From Berberis thunbergii (lineage: Eukaryota; Streptophyta; Magnoliopsida; Ranunculales; Berberidaceae), in the NCBI GenBank assembly GCA_003290165.1, contig QNQO01009133.1, positions 186,001-250,000 on the forward strand: a stretch of DNA of 64,000 nt, given 5' to 3'. Positions 44,961-56,000 of the stretch are shown here, in pieces. Numbering within the stretch: the stretch's first letter is position 1; every line of letters begins with the position of its first letter. The notes below the pieces were generated by a model. It searched no databases. It saw only the letters and a list, made by a program, of their open reading frames with translations, and was not told the origin of the DNA. The translations under genes and the position numbers were made by a program.

Positions 44961-47040
44961 TGTCACGCCCCGACCCGCCATGGGAATCGCAGCGTGCCGA
45001 TGCGTGAACTAACACCTACACAGGCGGATCGTAACCGGCCACAACATCATAATATAACACATTCTTGATACGATAAACAAACGAAAATAAAACTACGCTA
45101 AAGTTTGAACAAAATAAATATATATTTGATTCGCCCCGCCAGAGTCATAGCGACAAAACCAGTATACAAACATCTAGTTTAACAATAGAGTACATCTGAA
45201 ATACAGAGAAAACAAAACATACCCGTACAGGGTGGACACAACCCAAAAAGCACAAAACGCTCCTACAACGAAAACCGGGGCCTACGCGCCACGATCAGCA
45301 GGAACTCCAACACTGCCTGCACTCCAATAGAAGCACATCCCTTGCGGGGTCAGCAAAGCACAAAGCTAGCTGGTGCGAGCGAACTAAATACAAATAACGG
45401 GATAATAAATAAGGAAAATTCATGTCACACAACAATGAATAAGCAACAAGTTTTAAAGTCTAAATCACACCGTGTCTCTAAGGATAATGTTTCTAAGTTC
45501 AAGCAACAACACAAACCTTTCAGATTCAACAATAACTACCAGTTTATTATATGTCGATTATTACACGTGATTCAACATGGTAAATATCAAGCAATGGAAA
45601 TAAAACAATCTCATAATTCTTCCTAGCCTCCTAGGTATAGCAATTAGGTTGAAACCAAAAATCCGGTAAAATTATGTATAAGTGTCTCATATCGTAGGTA
45701 TCCGCATACCCTACGAATGTGTCTCACCCAGACACATCCCACAACGTGCACCAGTACCACTTCAGGCTTGTTTGTATCCTAATGGGGTGCCATCTGCCAG
45801 GATACAAACTCAAACATCCCGAACGACTGGCCTAATACGGCCAACCAACATAATCAAAATCAAGCGCGCTGGGAGGGAAAGCGAGTAATCTCCAAAGCAC
45901 GTCCTCCGGGACCCGTCCTACTGCACTCTATAGTGGCAAGTGCGTGCGGGAGCTCACCGCACCTCAGCAAGCTTGCCACATGCAATACCGTACACAATGT
46001 CAGGTGCGAGTCATCTCAAGCACCATCCAACTCACGATGCGAGCAAGCTCCTAAGCATCGGCACAACAGGCATTATAGCGGGGTAAAGACACTTATACTA
46101 CTATCCACATGCACAAATGACAAGTCTGTACATAACCAAATGTACAAACGTGCAATCATAAACAAATTCGGCAATTTTTATAAAACCATGACTATGCCAG
46201 GGTCCCAACATGACCCCATTCACCACAATAAATTTATTCGAGTCGATTATCATACATGCTCAAGACTCGAAAATCCACGGTAAAACATGATATGCTATGC
46301 AAATTCGACAACAAAACATACAAGTCTCATGTCATTACACCAAAGCCTAATCACACAAAAATTAATATTCGATTTCATTCAAGTATCATGCTTTCCGAAA
46401 ATCCAATGCATAATTCATTCACACATAACTAACACAATCCTCGAAATATCTGAAAACTCCGAATTTCGGATTTGGGTACAATTCTACACAATTGACGGTA
46501 TACTGTAAAAATTCAATTCAGGATTTCAAATACTTATTTCTTAAATTAAAATTATAGTTCCACTCACCTGGCGGAATGGATTTTCAAAACCCAATTCCTA
46601 CCAGTCGAAGCTCCAAACACGCAATACCACGAAAATTCTAAAACTGCAAGGCGGACTCGAAAATGAGAAAACTAGCCGAAAACTGAAATAAATAAATACA
46701 AGCGGCGCGTGACTGAAAGGAAAACTTACAGGCAATAGGAAATCGGCAACCACCCCGCCGAAACCCAAAGTTTGGCGAAAACGCGCCGAAACCCTCCTTA
46801 CTCCGGTCTGATCGCTACCAAACGAGGAGGAGGAGGAGGTGAGATTGGGGAAGAAATCACCCAAATCACCGACGAAAACTGCCGAGAAATGGTTGAAGAG
46901 GCGACTCGCTCGCTGCTGGACGAAAGGAAAACCAAAAAAGAAAGAAAAGAAAGAAAAGAAAGAGAAGAAGAAAGGGGGGAGGGGTCGTTTCATTTTAAGG
47001 GGTGGGTGGCTATGTGCCCCCACTACCTTTGCTAAGTACA
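44961..47040 (-). repeat. Long LTR (2,080 bp)
   Basis: TGTCAC...AGTACA on +, i.e. TGT...ACA ends, directly beside the primer site. It contains an AG-rich stretch at 46915-46990. Open frames inside are weak and not annotated. The partner LTR is outside the window or lost. Confidence 0.7.
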
Positions 47041-47104
47041 CCCCGCCCTATAAATTTTTTTTTTTTTTTTTTTTTTTTTTAAACGCAGGTCTCACACTAC
47101 CCTT
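47041..47104. other. Poly-T tract
   Basis: A T-run of about 25 bases at about 47056-47080 next to the LTR end. Confidence 0.9.
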
Positions 47105-47210
47105 CATGCATCCTTCTTGGCAACATCAAAGAAACAAATACAAAACTAAAGCTCAACTCAGCCAGACTTATTTCAATTTCGATCCCTGCAGAGGCCAATA
47201 CACTACAAAG
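47105..47210 (+). other. CNL-1 non-coding leader exon
   Basis: Contains GGCAACATCAAAGAAACAAA and GATCCCTGCAGAGGCC, and ends CAAAG|GTAATT. The same block precedes CNL-2, so it is a conserved 5' UTR exon. The upstream limit is not defined. Confidence 0.5.
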
Positions 47211-47675
47211 GTAATTGAAAATCCCAAAAGTTTTATTCTTTGTACAAATCTTATGATATATGGACAAGCAAATAATCCTTTGCCTTTACTTTAAGAAAAA
47301 CTAAAGCAATCAACAAACAGCTTTTTCAAAAGCAAATGGGCCACGACCAAGTGAAGCTTTCCATTTGTAAATGCACTAACAATAAGAGAATTTCCTACTT
47401 CAAAAAAAAAAAAAAAAAATCTCCATTTCATTTATTTCAAAATACTTTGTTGAGTCCTGTTTAAGTGCATTCCCATGTTTGCTTTGTGTAGCTTTATAAT
47501 CACCAAATTTTGAGCATATATCAAGTCAAGCATCCAGCTGAACAAGTAGAATAATTCAGCTATTCTTCCCTCTCCTCTCTTGAAAACTAAAATCCTGTTG
47601 AGCATCCTTACTTTCCTTGCAAGAGATCCTTAATCACTACTTAACCGAGTGATTGTTTTCTTTCTGCAGAAGGAG

Positions 47676-47921
47676 ATGGCAAATCAAGTAGTAGTCTCTC
47701 CACTCCTTCAACTTGTGTTTGACAAGCTTGCTGATTTAATCGAGAAGGACTTTAGCGTAGCATCCAGTGTCCAGAAGCGGATGAAGAAACTTTCCAAAAC
47801 TTTGTCTAGAATAAAATATTTTGTTATAGATGCAGAGGAGAAGCAAGTCTCTAATTTGGAGATTCGAGATTGGCTGCAGGAACTAAAGGAAGCCACTTGC
47901 ACTGTTGAAGATGTTTTGGAG
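47676..47921 (+). CDS. CNL-1 coiled-coil part (N-terminal 82 codons)
   Basis: ATG at 47676 just after the acceptor CTTTCTGCAG. Reads MANQVVVSPLLQLVFDKLAD, RMKKLSKTLSRIKYFVIDAE and IRDWLQELKEATCTVEDVLE, the Rx-N-type helical domain of CNL proteins (EDVID-like TVEDVLE near the end). Read-through into the LTR adds one Cys codon (GTG TTAA gives C then stop), leaving an 83-residue CC-only product. The start is chosen by match to CNL-2. Confidence 0.9.
47917..47921. repeat. Copia target-site duplication, left
   Basis: TGGAG, repeated at 53085-53089; 5 bp is the expected length for LTR elements. Confidence 0.95.
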
Positions 47922-48130
47922 TGTTAACTTTCTCAACAAGTTATAACAAACTGTATTTCATCTTAAGAATGTAAAATGTAGATACATGACTTATATATAA
48001 ACACTGTAATGTGTTGCTAGTTGTCAAGACAACCTAACAAACTAACATATTATGGACCACATTAACAGCTGTACTAACAACTAACTAATACTAACTCAGA
48101 TGTTGATTGAAATACTAACTAGGCTTAACA
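47922..48130 (-). repeat. Copia 3' LTR
   Basis: 209 bp, TGTTAAC...GGCTTAACA. The purine tract on minus (TTTGAAGGGGGA, 48142-48131) abuts it. Confidence 0.95.
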
Positions 48131-50295
48131 TCCCCCTTCAAACTAAGCGTAGATACATCAACTACACTTAGTTTGTCACGAAGCTTCAAAAATCTGGATT
48201 TCCCAAGAGCTTTAGTGAAAATGTCAGCAATTTGATCAATAGCAGGAATGTGGTGAACTTGGACAAGCCTGCGAGCCACCTTCTCTCGTACAAAGTAAAT
48301 ATCCAATTCAATATGCTTGGTCCTAGAATGAAGAATAGGATTTGCACTAAGCATCACCGCACTGTTATTATCACACCAGATAGTAGGAGGACTGGAGCAA
48401 ATGTGTAGTTCAGACATTAGAGACTGTAACCATGTGAGTTCAGCCGTAACAGCAGCAAGACTTCTGTATTCGGCTTCAGTACTACTTCTTGAGATAGTGC
48501 TCTGCTTCTTTGAAGACCAAGAGATTAGATTAGCACCTAAATACACACAGTAACCAGAGGTGGACCTCCTGTCAATAGGATCAGATGCCCAATCAGCATC
48601 ACAGTAACCTGTCCACTTGAAAGAAGGTGATGAAACCAGATGAAGACCAACAGTGGGTGTAGCCTTGAGATACCTCAGAATTCTTTTAACCACTCTCCAG
48701 TGTGATTCAAGAGGATGTTGCATGAATTGACAAACTTTACTGACAGAGTAAGCTAATTCAGGTCTTGTGATGGAAACATACTGCAGAGCACCAACCAAAC
48801 TCCTATATAAGTGAACATCAGCAACTGGATCACTGCCAGTATCATAGAGTTTTTCACCACCACTCATTGGAGTAGATAAACCATTGGCGAATTGCATTTT
48901 AGCTCGACATAACAGATCATTAATATACTTAGTCTGAGACAAAAACAAGCCATCAGAGGTTTGTTGAACTTGAATGCCAAGGAAGTAGTGAGCAAGACCA
49001 AGATCCTTCAAAGCAAACTGAGCATTCAGCTGATGAATGATTTGTGAAACATCCTTAGAACTGGAACCAGTAACCAAAATATCATCAACATACACCAGAA
49101 GAAATATAGGAGAAGGAGAGTGCCGGATGAATAGTGAGGTATCTGACTTGGAAGGAGCAAAACCAAATAGATGAAGAGTATGCCTCAGCTTCTCAAACCA
49201 TGCCCGAGGAGCCTGCTTTAGTCCATACAAAGCTTTGTGTAGTTTGCACACAGCATTTGGACGAGAAGAATCAATAAATCCAAGAGGTTGCATCATGTAA
49301 ACATCTTCTTGTAAATCTCCATTCAAGAAGGCATTGTTAACATCAAGTTGAAAAACAGACCACCCATATGTAATAGCTACTGTGAAAACAACTCGAATGG
49401 TAGTCGGTTTCACCACTGGACTGTATGTCTCAGCATAATCGAATCCTGCAACTTGTTCAAATCCTCGAGCCACCAACCTAGCCTTATATCTATGAACAGA
49501 CCCATCTGCATTTTGTTTAATCTTAAACAACCATTTGCAACCAACTATAGACCTGTGTTGAGGAAGATCAACTAAAGTCCAAGTGTTGTTTCTTAGCAGA
49601 GCACCATACTCATTTTGCATAGCCGAGGACCAATGAGGGGTATCAAGTGCTTCAAGTAAGCTTACAGGTTCAGATGAAGTCAGATAGACTTTAGGCTTGT
49701 AGATACCTGCCTTAGACCTAGTAATCATTTTATGACTAGGAGCAATATGGAGAGGAGGACTAGACACTGACCTGTTTGCAATACTGTCATTGAGAGTAGG
49801 ACTAGAACTGGGAGCAGGGCTAGGAGCAGGGATAGGAACAGAACTAGGACTAGTTGAGGTAGTAGGAGACAAGTTAACCAATGGACCAAGCAATGTATTG
49901 GTGAATGAAAGGGATTGATTATCAGTAGGTGAAGAAGCGAACCCAATGGATGCAAGAACAGAAGTAGAGGAAGGACTGGTGGGGGAAAGATTAGAAGCAC
50001 CAGAGAGCCATTTTGAATAAGGAAAATGAGTCTCATTAAACACAACATCACGAGATATGAATAGACGACCAGTACGTGACACACATTTATAACCCTTATG
50101 TTGTGAACTATAACCCAGAAAAAGACATTCCTCAGATCGAAATTGAAGTTTATGGGAGTTGTAAGGCCTGGTGTTGGGAAAACATGAACATCCAAATACT
50201 CTTAAAATGCTGTAATCAGGAGCTTTATTGTAGAGTTTTTCATAAGGAGATAAGCCATTAAGAACTTGAGTAGGAACACGATTGATAAGAAACAC
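48115..50295 (-). pseudogene. Copia reverse transcriptase and RNase H
   Basis: About 726 codons open. It starts with the integrase tail (NRVPTQVLNGLSPYEKLY, VFGCSCFPNTRPYNSHKLQF), a Ser/Pro linker, then RT: NTWTLVDLPQ, GCKWLFKIKQNADGSVHRYK, ARLVARGFEQ, FQLDVNNAFLNGDLQEDVYM, LYGLKQAPRAWF and the catalytic YVDDILVTG. RNase H follows: TGYCDADWASDPIDRRSTSG, SSTEAEYRSL, WCDNNSAVMLSANP, HIELDIYFVREKV. All key acidic residues seem present. It is separated from the integrase piece by one in-frame TAA (about 50317), so a full polyprotein cannot be made without read-through. Confidence 0.92.
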
Positions 50296-50319
50296 AGATG
50301 TCTTAACAACATCATCCCA

Positions 50320-51486
50320 TTATTTTAAGGGAAGTGAGGCATGAACAAGTAGTGTTAATGCTGACTCAGTAATGTGACGATGCTTCCTTTCAGCAAGTCC
50401 ATTCTGCTGATGAGTAGTAGGACATGCAAGCCTATGACCTATCCCATGCTGACTTAGAAACTTAGCAAAAGACCTATACTCCCCTCCCCAGTCTGATTGT
50501 ATACATTTGATAGGAAAACCAAATTGTAACTCAACTTGAGCCTTGAAGTTAAGGAAAGCAGGATATGCATCCGACTTGTTTTTCAATAAGTAGACCCAAG
50601 TGAATCTGCTATAAGAATCAATGAAATGAATGTAGTACTTGAAACCACAAGATGATAGAGTAGAGGCAGGACCCCAGAGGTCAGTATGAATGAGTTCAAA
50701 GGGTTTTGAGTATACAATGGTGGAATTGGAAAATGGAAGCCTATGAATTTTGCCTAAGCAACAGGCAGTACAAACATCCACATTTGTATTAGGAACAACA
50801 ATATTGCATTTGTTAAGCACTTGCTTTACAACAGAAAGAGAAGGATGGCCTAACCTAGCATGCCAATGAGACAAAGAAGAACATGTTTTTGACATAAAAG
50901 TATTATTACAAACTGGAAGTCTAGAACCACTGACTGATGTAGAGTCTGAACTGGATGCTCTACTACTACTACATGCTGAGCAAGAGGCACCACTACCTGG
51001 ACTACTACTGGATGCTGAGCAAGATGCTGAAAGACTACTGGAAGCTGCACTACTACTGGATGCTGAACTACTGGATGCTAACTGACTACTGAATGCTGAA
51101 AGACTACTGGATGCTAACTGACTACTGAATGCTGAAAGACTACTGGATGCTGAACTACTGGAAGCTGAATGACTACTCGATGCTGAATGACTACTGGAAG
51201 CTGAATGACTACCCGATGCTGAGCAAGATGCTCTACGAATACTAGATGCTGAGCAAGATGCACCACTATCTGGACCCCAATAACTGGCGTGAAGAGATGA
51301 AGAATTGGGACAAGTAACATAAGAGGCAGACCTTGAATGAGGAAGAGACATAGAAGGAAACACATATAAGCCTCGCTTAAGTGTTCCTTTCAAGAGAATT
51401 TGTAGTGTGGCCTGATCTTTGACAAAAACAACAATTAGGATGGAATTCAAAAAAGACATTGTTATCTCTAGCAAACCTAGACACAC
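50320..51486 (-). pseudogene. Copia integrase with a Ser/Ala-rich insert
   Basis: About 388 codons. VVFVKDQATLQILLKG continues the protease linker in a new frame. A Ser/Ala-rich repeat follows (51270-50940), then the pre-integrase zinc motif (HWHARLGHPSLSVVKQVL, CTACCLGK) and the integrase core: ELIHTDLWGP (first D), CIQSDWGGEYRSFAKFL (second D) and QQNGLAERKHRHI (E), the D,D,E triad intact. It ends at SLPLK and a TAA where Tyr or Phe is expected. Confidence 0.9.
50940..51270 (-). repeat. Ser/Ala-coding minisatellite in the copia polyprotein
   Basis: Repeated units on + with CTACTGGATGCTGAA / CTACTGAATGCTGAAAGA, giving SASSS, SAFSSQLASSS-type peptide runs on minus. It lies between the linker and the pre-integrase zinc motif, where copia proteins usually have a short segment. 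Confidence 0.85.
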
Positions 51487-52810
51487 TTAAGAGATTCTTG
51501 GTCAATTTAGGAACTTGAAGGACATTTCTAAGATGTAATTCTCTTGATGAATTGAGAGAAGGAATAGAGGACTGACCTATATTTTCAATGGGCACAGCAG
51601 TTCCATCTCCCACAAACAATTGCTCATTGCCATGATAAGGCATAACATTCATCAAATTCTGAGTATAAGGTGTGCAATGATCAGTGGCTCCTGAATCTGG
51701 ATACCACCTATCATCATGTGACTGCAACTGAGTTGTGGAAGCAGTATTCGACTGTATCTGAGACTGAGGAGCAGGTCTCCAAGAAGAATGCTGACTTGAT
51801 GAAGCAATAAAAGCCTGTCTTGGAGTGGAAGCTGATGGTTGAGACGAGTTACCATAACCAAAAGAAGATGACTGAGAACTCCATGGATTTGAGACAGAGT
51901 TATCAAATCGATTAAAGCATTTGAAGGCAAGATGCCCAACTTTGCCACAAATTTGACATTGTGGGCGATTAGACTGAGAACCACTGCCAGTAGGCCGAAA
52001 ACTTCTTCCTGATCTAGCACCCCTGGCATTGAATGAATCTCTAAACTGAGGTCTTCCCCCTTGAGAACTAGACACGAAGGATCTTGGTGATGGTCTGTAA
52101 GAAGACTGAGCTATATTCACAGAACTACTGATATCAAGATCTTTATTATGTCTTTCAATCCGAGCTTCTTGAGCAAGTAGAAGAGATTCCACTTCAGTAA
52201 CACTGTATTCATTAGTTCTTGAACTAACCGAGATTACAAAAGTATCATACGCCTGAGGTAAGCCATCAAAGATGGCATTGACATGATCTCTTGAAGATAT
52301 TACATGTCCTACTGAGGCCAACTGATCAGTGATAGATTTGAGTTTCAGAAGGTAGGCATTGATAGTCAAGTCTCCTTTCTTGAAGTTTTGTAATTGGATT
52401 CTAAGCTGAGAAATCTTGGCTACGGTGTGTGAATTGAAAAAGATCTCAAGAGTATTCCAAATTTGAGCAGATGTTAGGCAACCTACTAACCTTGTAAGGA
52501 GTGATTCAGACATGGAGGAAAGTAGCCAAGAAAACAACAACTGATCTTGCTGTTCCCAGGTAAGAAACTCTGGATTGATATTGTTTATGGCTTGATCTTC
52601 ATTGGAGAGAAACTGTGCTGGAGAAGATTCTTTCTCAATGAATCTTTGAAGCTTGTGTCCTCTGATCGTTGCCAATACTTGTTGTTTCCATAGCAAATAA
52701 TTTTGTTCATTCAGCTTGACAGATAAAGCATGAGTGAACATGATAGGTCTGGACTCTGTCAAGGCAGAGTTGATAGGTGGAGTAGCATTGGAAGATGTGG
52801 CATCAGCCAT
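51377..52810 (-). pseudogene. Copia gag and protease
   Basis: ATG at 52810 (MADATSSNATPPINS). The gag domain has SVKLNEQNYLLWKQQVLATI, LLFSWLLSSMSESLLTRLVG and AYLLKLKSITDQLASVG, then a zinc knuckle (CQICGKVGHLAFKCF). The protease motif YPDSGATDHCT has the DSG triad. LRNVLQVPKLTKNLLSVSRF follows. The frame is lost near FFEFHPNCCF because of one extra T in a T-run; the next frame overlaps by about 110 nt. Confidence 0.92.
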
Positions 52811-52863
52811 TAGAACTACTATGTAAAGCTAAGATGAAGACGATGGAAGTATCCAGGAAAACA

Positions 52864-52875
52864 GCTCTGATACCA
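52864..52875 (-). promoter_or_regulatory. Copia primer-binding site
   Basis: TGGTATCAGAGC on minus, directly abutting the 5' LTR; complementary to the 3' end of initiator tRNA-Met. Confidence 0.93.
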
Positions 52876-53084
52876 TGTTAACTTTCTCAACAAGTTATAA
52901 CAAATTGTATTTCATCTTAAGAATGTAAAATGTAGATACATGACTTATATATAGACACTGTAATGTGTTGCTAGTTGTCAAGACAACTTAACAAACTAAC
53001 ATACTATGGACCACATTAACAGCTGTACTAACAACTAACTAATACTAACTCAGATGTTGATTGAAATACTAACTAGGCTTAACA
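52876..53084 (-). repeat. Copia 5' LTR
   Basis: 209 bp, four differences from the other LTR by eye. On + its last 31 bp carry an open frame with ATG at 53054 that runs into CNL-1. Confidence 0.95.
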
Positions 53085-56000
53085 TGGAGGAGTGGGAATG
53101 TCAAGGTCTGCTAGGAGTAGCCCCAGAAATGAGCAACATCGACTTTGTCACCAAGGTAACCGAGTCCCTCACAGAGCTCTATGATATTGCTAAAGAAAGT
53201 CAGCGGTTTCATTTGCAAAAGGGTGGTGTAGACAACAGAGAAACAAATTTTCTTGGTCGAGAAACTGGTTCTCTCTTAACAGAACAAGTTTACGGGAGAG
53301 ACAAAGACAGAGAAAAATTGGTGAACCTACTGTTGGCTCAATATCAATACAAAAAAAGTCACCCACAAGCTCGAAAGTTGCCTAACAAGGTGAATAGAAT
53401 GGGTGACATCTCTGTTTGTCCGATACTCGGTATTGGTGGAATGGGGAAGACTACTCTTCCCAAGCTGGTGTACAATGATGAGCAAGTACAAAAGCACTTT
53501 GAGGTTCGCGCCTGGACTTGTGTATCTGATGACTTTGATGTCAACAGGATTATAAGAGGAATCATATCCTCTCTCTTACGAACTGCATGTGTTATTGAAG
53601 AATTGGATGCTCTACAACGATGCCTTCAAGAAAAACTTGTTGGCAAGAGAGTTTTACTAGTGCTAGATGATGTTTGGCAAGAAGGTCAAGACGAATGGAA
53701 TGAATTAAAGGGCACGTTGGCATGTGGAGCAGAAGGTAGTTGTGTTATTGTGACTACTGGCCTTGAAACAGTGGCATCCATCACTGCCACACTTCCTCCT
53801 TGTCGTTTAGAAGGTCTTTCAGAAAAAGATTGTTGGTGTTTATTCAAGCAACGCGCATTTGGATTGGAGGAGAAAGAGAGACCGGACTTGATGGAAATTG
53901 GCAAGGAAATTGTGAAGAAGTGTAAAGGTGTACCCCTCGCTGCAAAGGCTCTCGGGGCATCGCTGCGCTTCAAAAGAGAGCCACGTCAATGGTCAATTGT
54001 AAAAAATAGTGAAATCTGGCAACTAGAGGAAAATGGCATTTTACCAGCACTGAGATTGAGTTACAATCATTTGTCATCACAACTGAGACAATGCTTTGTT
54101 TATTGTTCATTATTCGAAAAAGATCATGAGATCAATAGAAAAGAATTGATTCAGTTGTGGATGGCAAATGGTTTTGTCCAATCCAAAGGAAGAATGGAGG
54201 AATTGGAAAATGATGGAAATGAGTTTTTCGAAGCATTACTGTGGAGGTCCTTCTTTCAAGACATACAAAAAGATAAAGATGGAAATATAGAAACATGTAA
54301 GATGCACGACCTTGTGCATGATCTTGCGTGTGATATTGCGGGAAATGAATACTCTATTGTGGATGGCGAAAGAGTAAAGAACATTACAAGAAGAACCAGT
54401 CATGTGACTCTATTTTCGACGAAAGAACTGAGTTCACACAAAGATGTCCATCCATCTTTGCGTTCCCTTATACTTGTAAGTAAGCAGAGTTCCCGCATAA
54501 TTGTAGGTAAGAAGGTATCTACTCAGGAGCTTCAGTTCATATTCTCACATCTTCTGTGCTTACGAGCACTGGATTTGAGAGATGCATCAATCGAAGTGCT
54601 ACCAGACTGTATAGGTGACATGAAACACCTCAGGTATATCAACCTTTCTCTGAATAGTATCCAGTTCTTACCTGAATCTATGTGTAAGCTAATAAATCTT
54701 GAGACATTGAACCTTGCATCGTGTTTCTACCTTGAGACATTACCAAGAGACATGAGTGAAATGGGTAGGCTTAGGCACCTAGACATCCGAGGCTGTGACA
54801 GATTAGCTGAGATGCCACTCTGGATGGGTAAATTAACTTCTCTTCAAATATTAAGCAAGTTCATTGTGGGGTTGGAGAGTGGACGTGGAATTAATGAGTT
54901 GGGAGGGTTGAACAATATTGGAGGGAAACTAGAAATAAGTGGGCTTGAGAACGTAAGAGATCTAATGGATGCTAAAGAAGCCAATTTGATCAACAAAGAA
55001 AATCTCTGCTCCCTGAAGTTGTTATGGCTGCCGTCCTATTGGGATCTTTCTGACAGTGGAGATGGGGAGATGGGCTCGGGTAGTGGACATGAGGAGATGG
55101 GCTGTGATGGAGGAGATGATGAAACAGGCTTGGACAGTGTAGATGAGGAGACAAACATTGAAAATGAATTGTTACATGAAAGTGCAACAGATGAGGAGGT
55201 AATGGAAGGCCTCCAACCTCCCCCCAACTTAAGAAAGTTAGTGGTTAGAAGCTATTGTGGAGTCAGCTTTCCGAATTGGTTGCTTCCCAAATTAGTTGAG
55301 CTCAAGCTTTCATGGTGTACAAGATGTGAACATGTATCGCCACTCAAAAGACTACCACTTCTCAAAGTTCTGAAGATTGACAGGATGGATTCTCTGAAAT
55401 TCATTGTTGAAGGAGATGCAACGAGAATAGGAGGATTCATGTCGCTTGAAGAACTTGTTTTGGAGTCCATGCTCAGTTTGGAGGGATGGTCATCATCATC
55501 GTACTCATTGTCTCAAACAGGTGGAAGTGGAGATGAACATCATAAACAAGCAGCAGAAGCAGAGGCAGTGAAGCTACTTTTCCCATGCCTTAAGAGATTG
55601 ACTCTTCGAGATTGCCCTGAACTGAGAGGAGACCCATTGCCATCCTCTGTTGAATCTGTAACAGTGGAACACTGCAGTGAGACTGTACTGGGATCATTCC
55701 AAAACCTTCCTTGCCTTTCTTCCATTCAAATTGAATGGTTTGATGAGTTGGAATGTTTCCCACGAGGTATGCTGCGAAACCTTCCTGCTCTAAAACAGTT
55801 GAGTATCCTTAGTTGCTCCAATGTCAAAGCTCTGCCAGACCGATTGAGGAACCTCCCCTCACTCACATCCCTTCGTATTGAAGACTGTGAATACTTGAAG
55901 CGCTTTCCGGAGCTGAACAAGAGTTGCCTTGTTGATCTGTATATCAGTGATTGCCCAGAGATGGAATTTTCCATGGAGGAAGATTTTCAGCATTTGGTTG

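Larger units (their letters stand above)
43658..47040 (-). mobile_element. 5' part of a Ty3/gypsy retrotransposon with 2-kb LTR
   Basis: Order on minus: LTR 47040-44961 (TGTACTT...GTGACA), primer site TGGTATCAGAGC (44955-44944), a gag start (MASGQRVPLPAPPV at about 44808), protease (44649-44329), RT start to 43658. Most of gag and everything after the first RT motifs is gone, and no 3' LTR is in view. Lesions: TGA for Trp after ILGMD, TAA for Glu after LAPK, and a frameshift near 43950. Confidence 0.8.
47922..53084 (-). mobile_element. Ty1/copia retrotransposon (near-complete, Ale/Retrofit-like)
   Basis: 5,163 bp with 209-bp LTRs at both ends (TGTTAAC...CTTAACA), a 5-bp target duplication, primer site next to the right LTR and purine tract next to the left LTR. 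Gene order on minus is gag, protease, integrase, RT, RNase H, as in copia elements. The two LTRs differ at four positions by my count (about 2%), so insertion is recent. Two lesions break the polyprotein: one extra T near 51430-51445 and a TAA near 50317. The short LTR and gag style suggest the Ale/Retrofit lineage, tentatively. Confidence 0.93.

Noticed and set aside
46598..47041. Open frame at the end of the long LTR
   Set aside because: Phe/Ser-rich translation of a purine-rich tract; no domain and inside an LTR.
49725..51365. Other-frame open stretches inside the copia element
   Set aside because: Hydrophobic or repeat-driven shadows of the real polyprotein frames.
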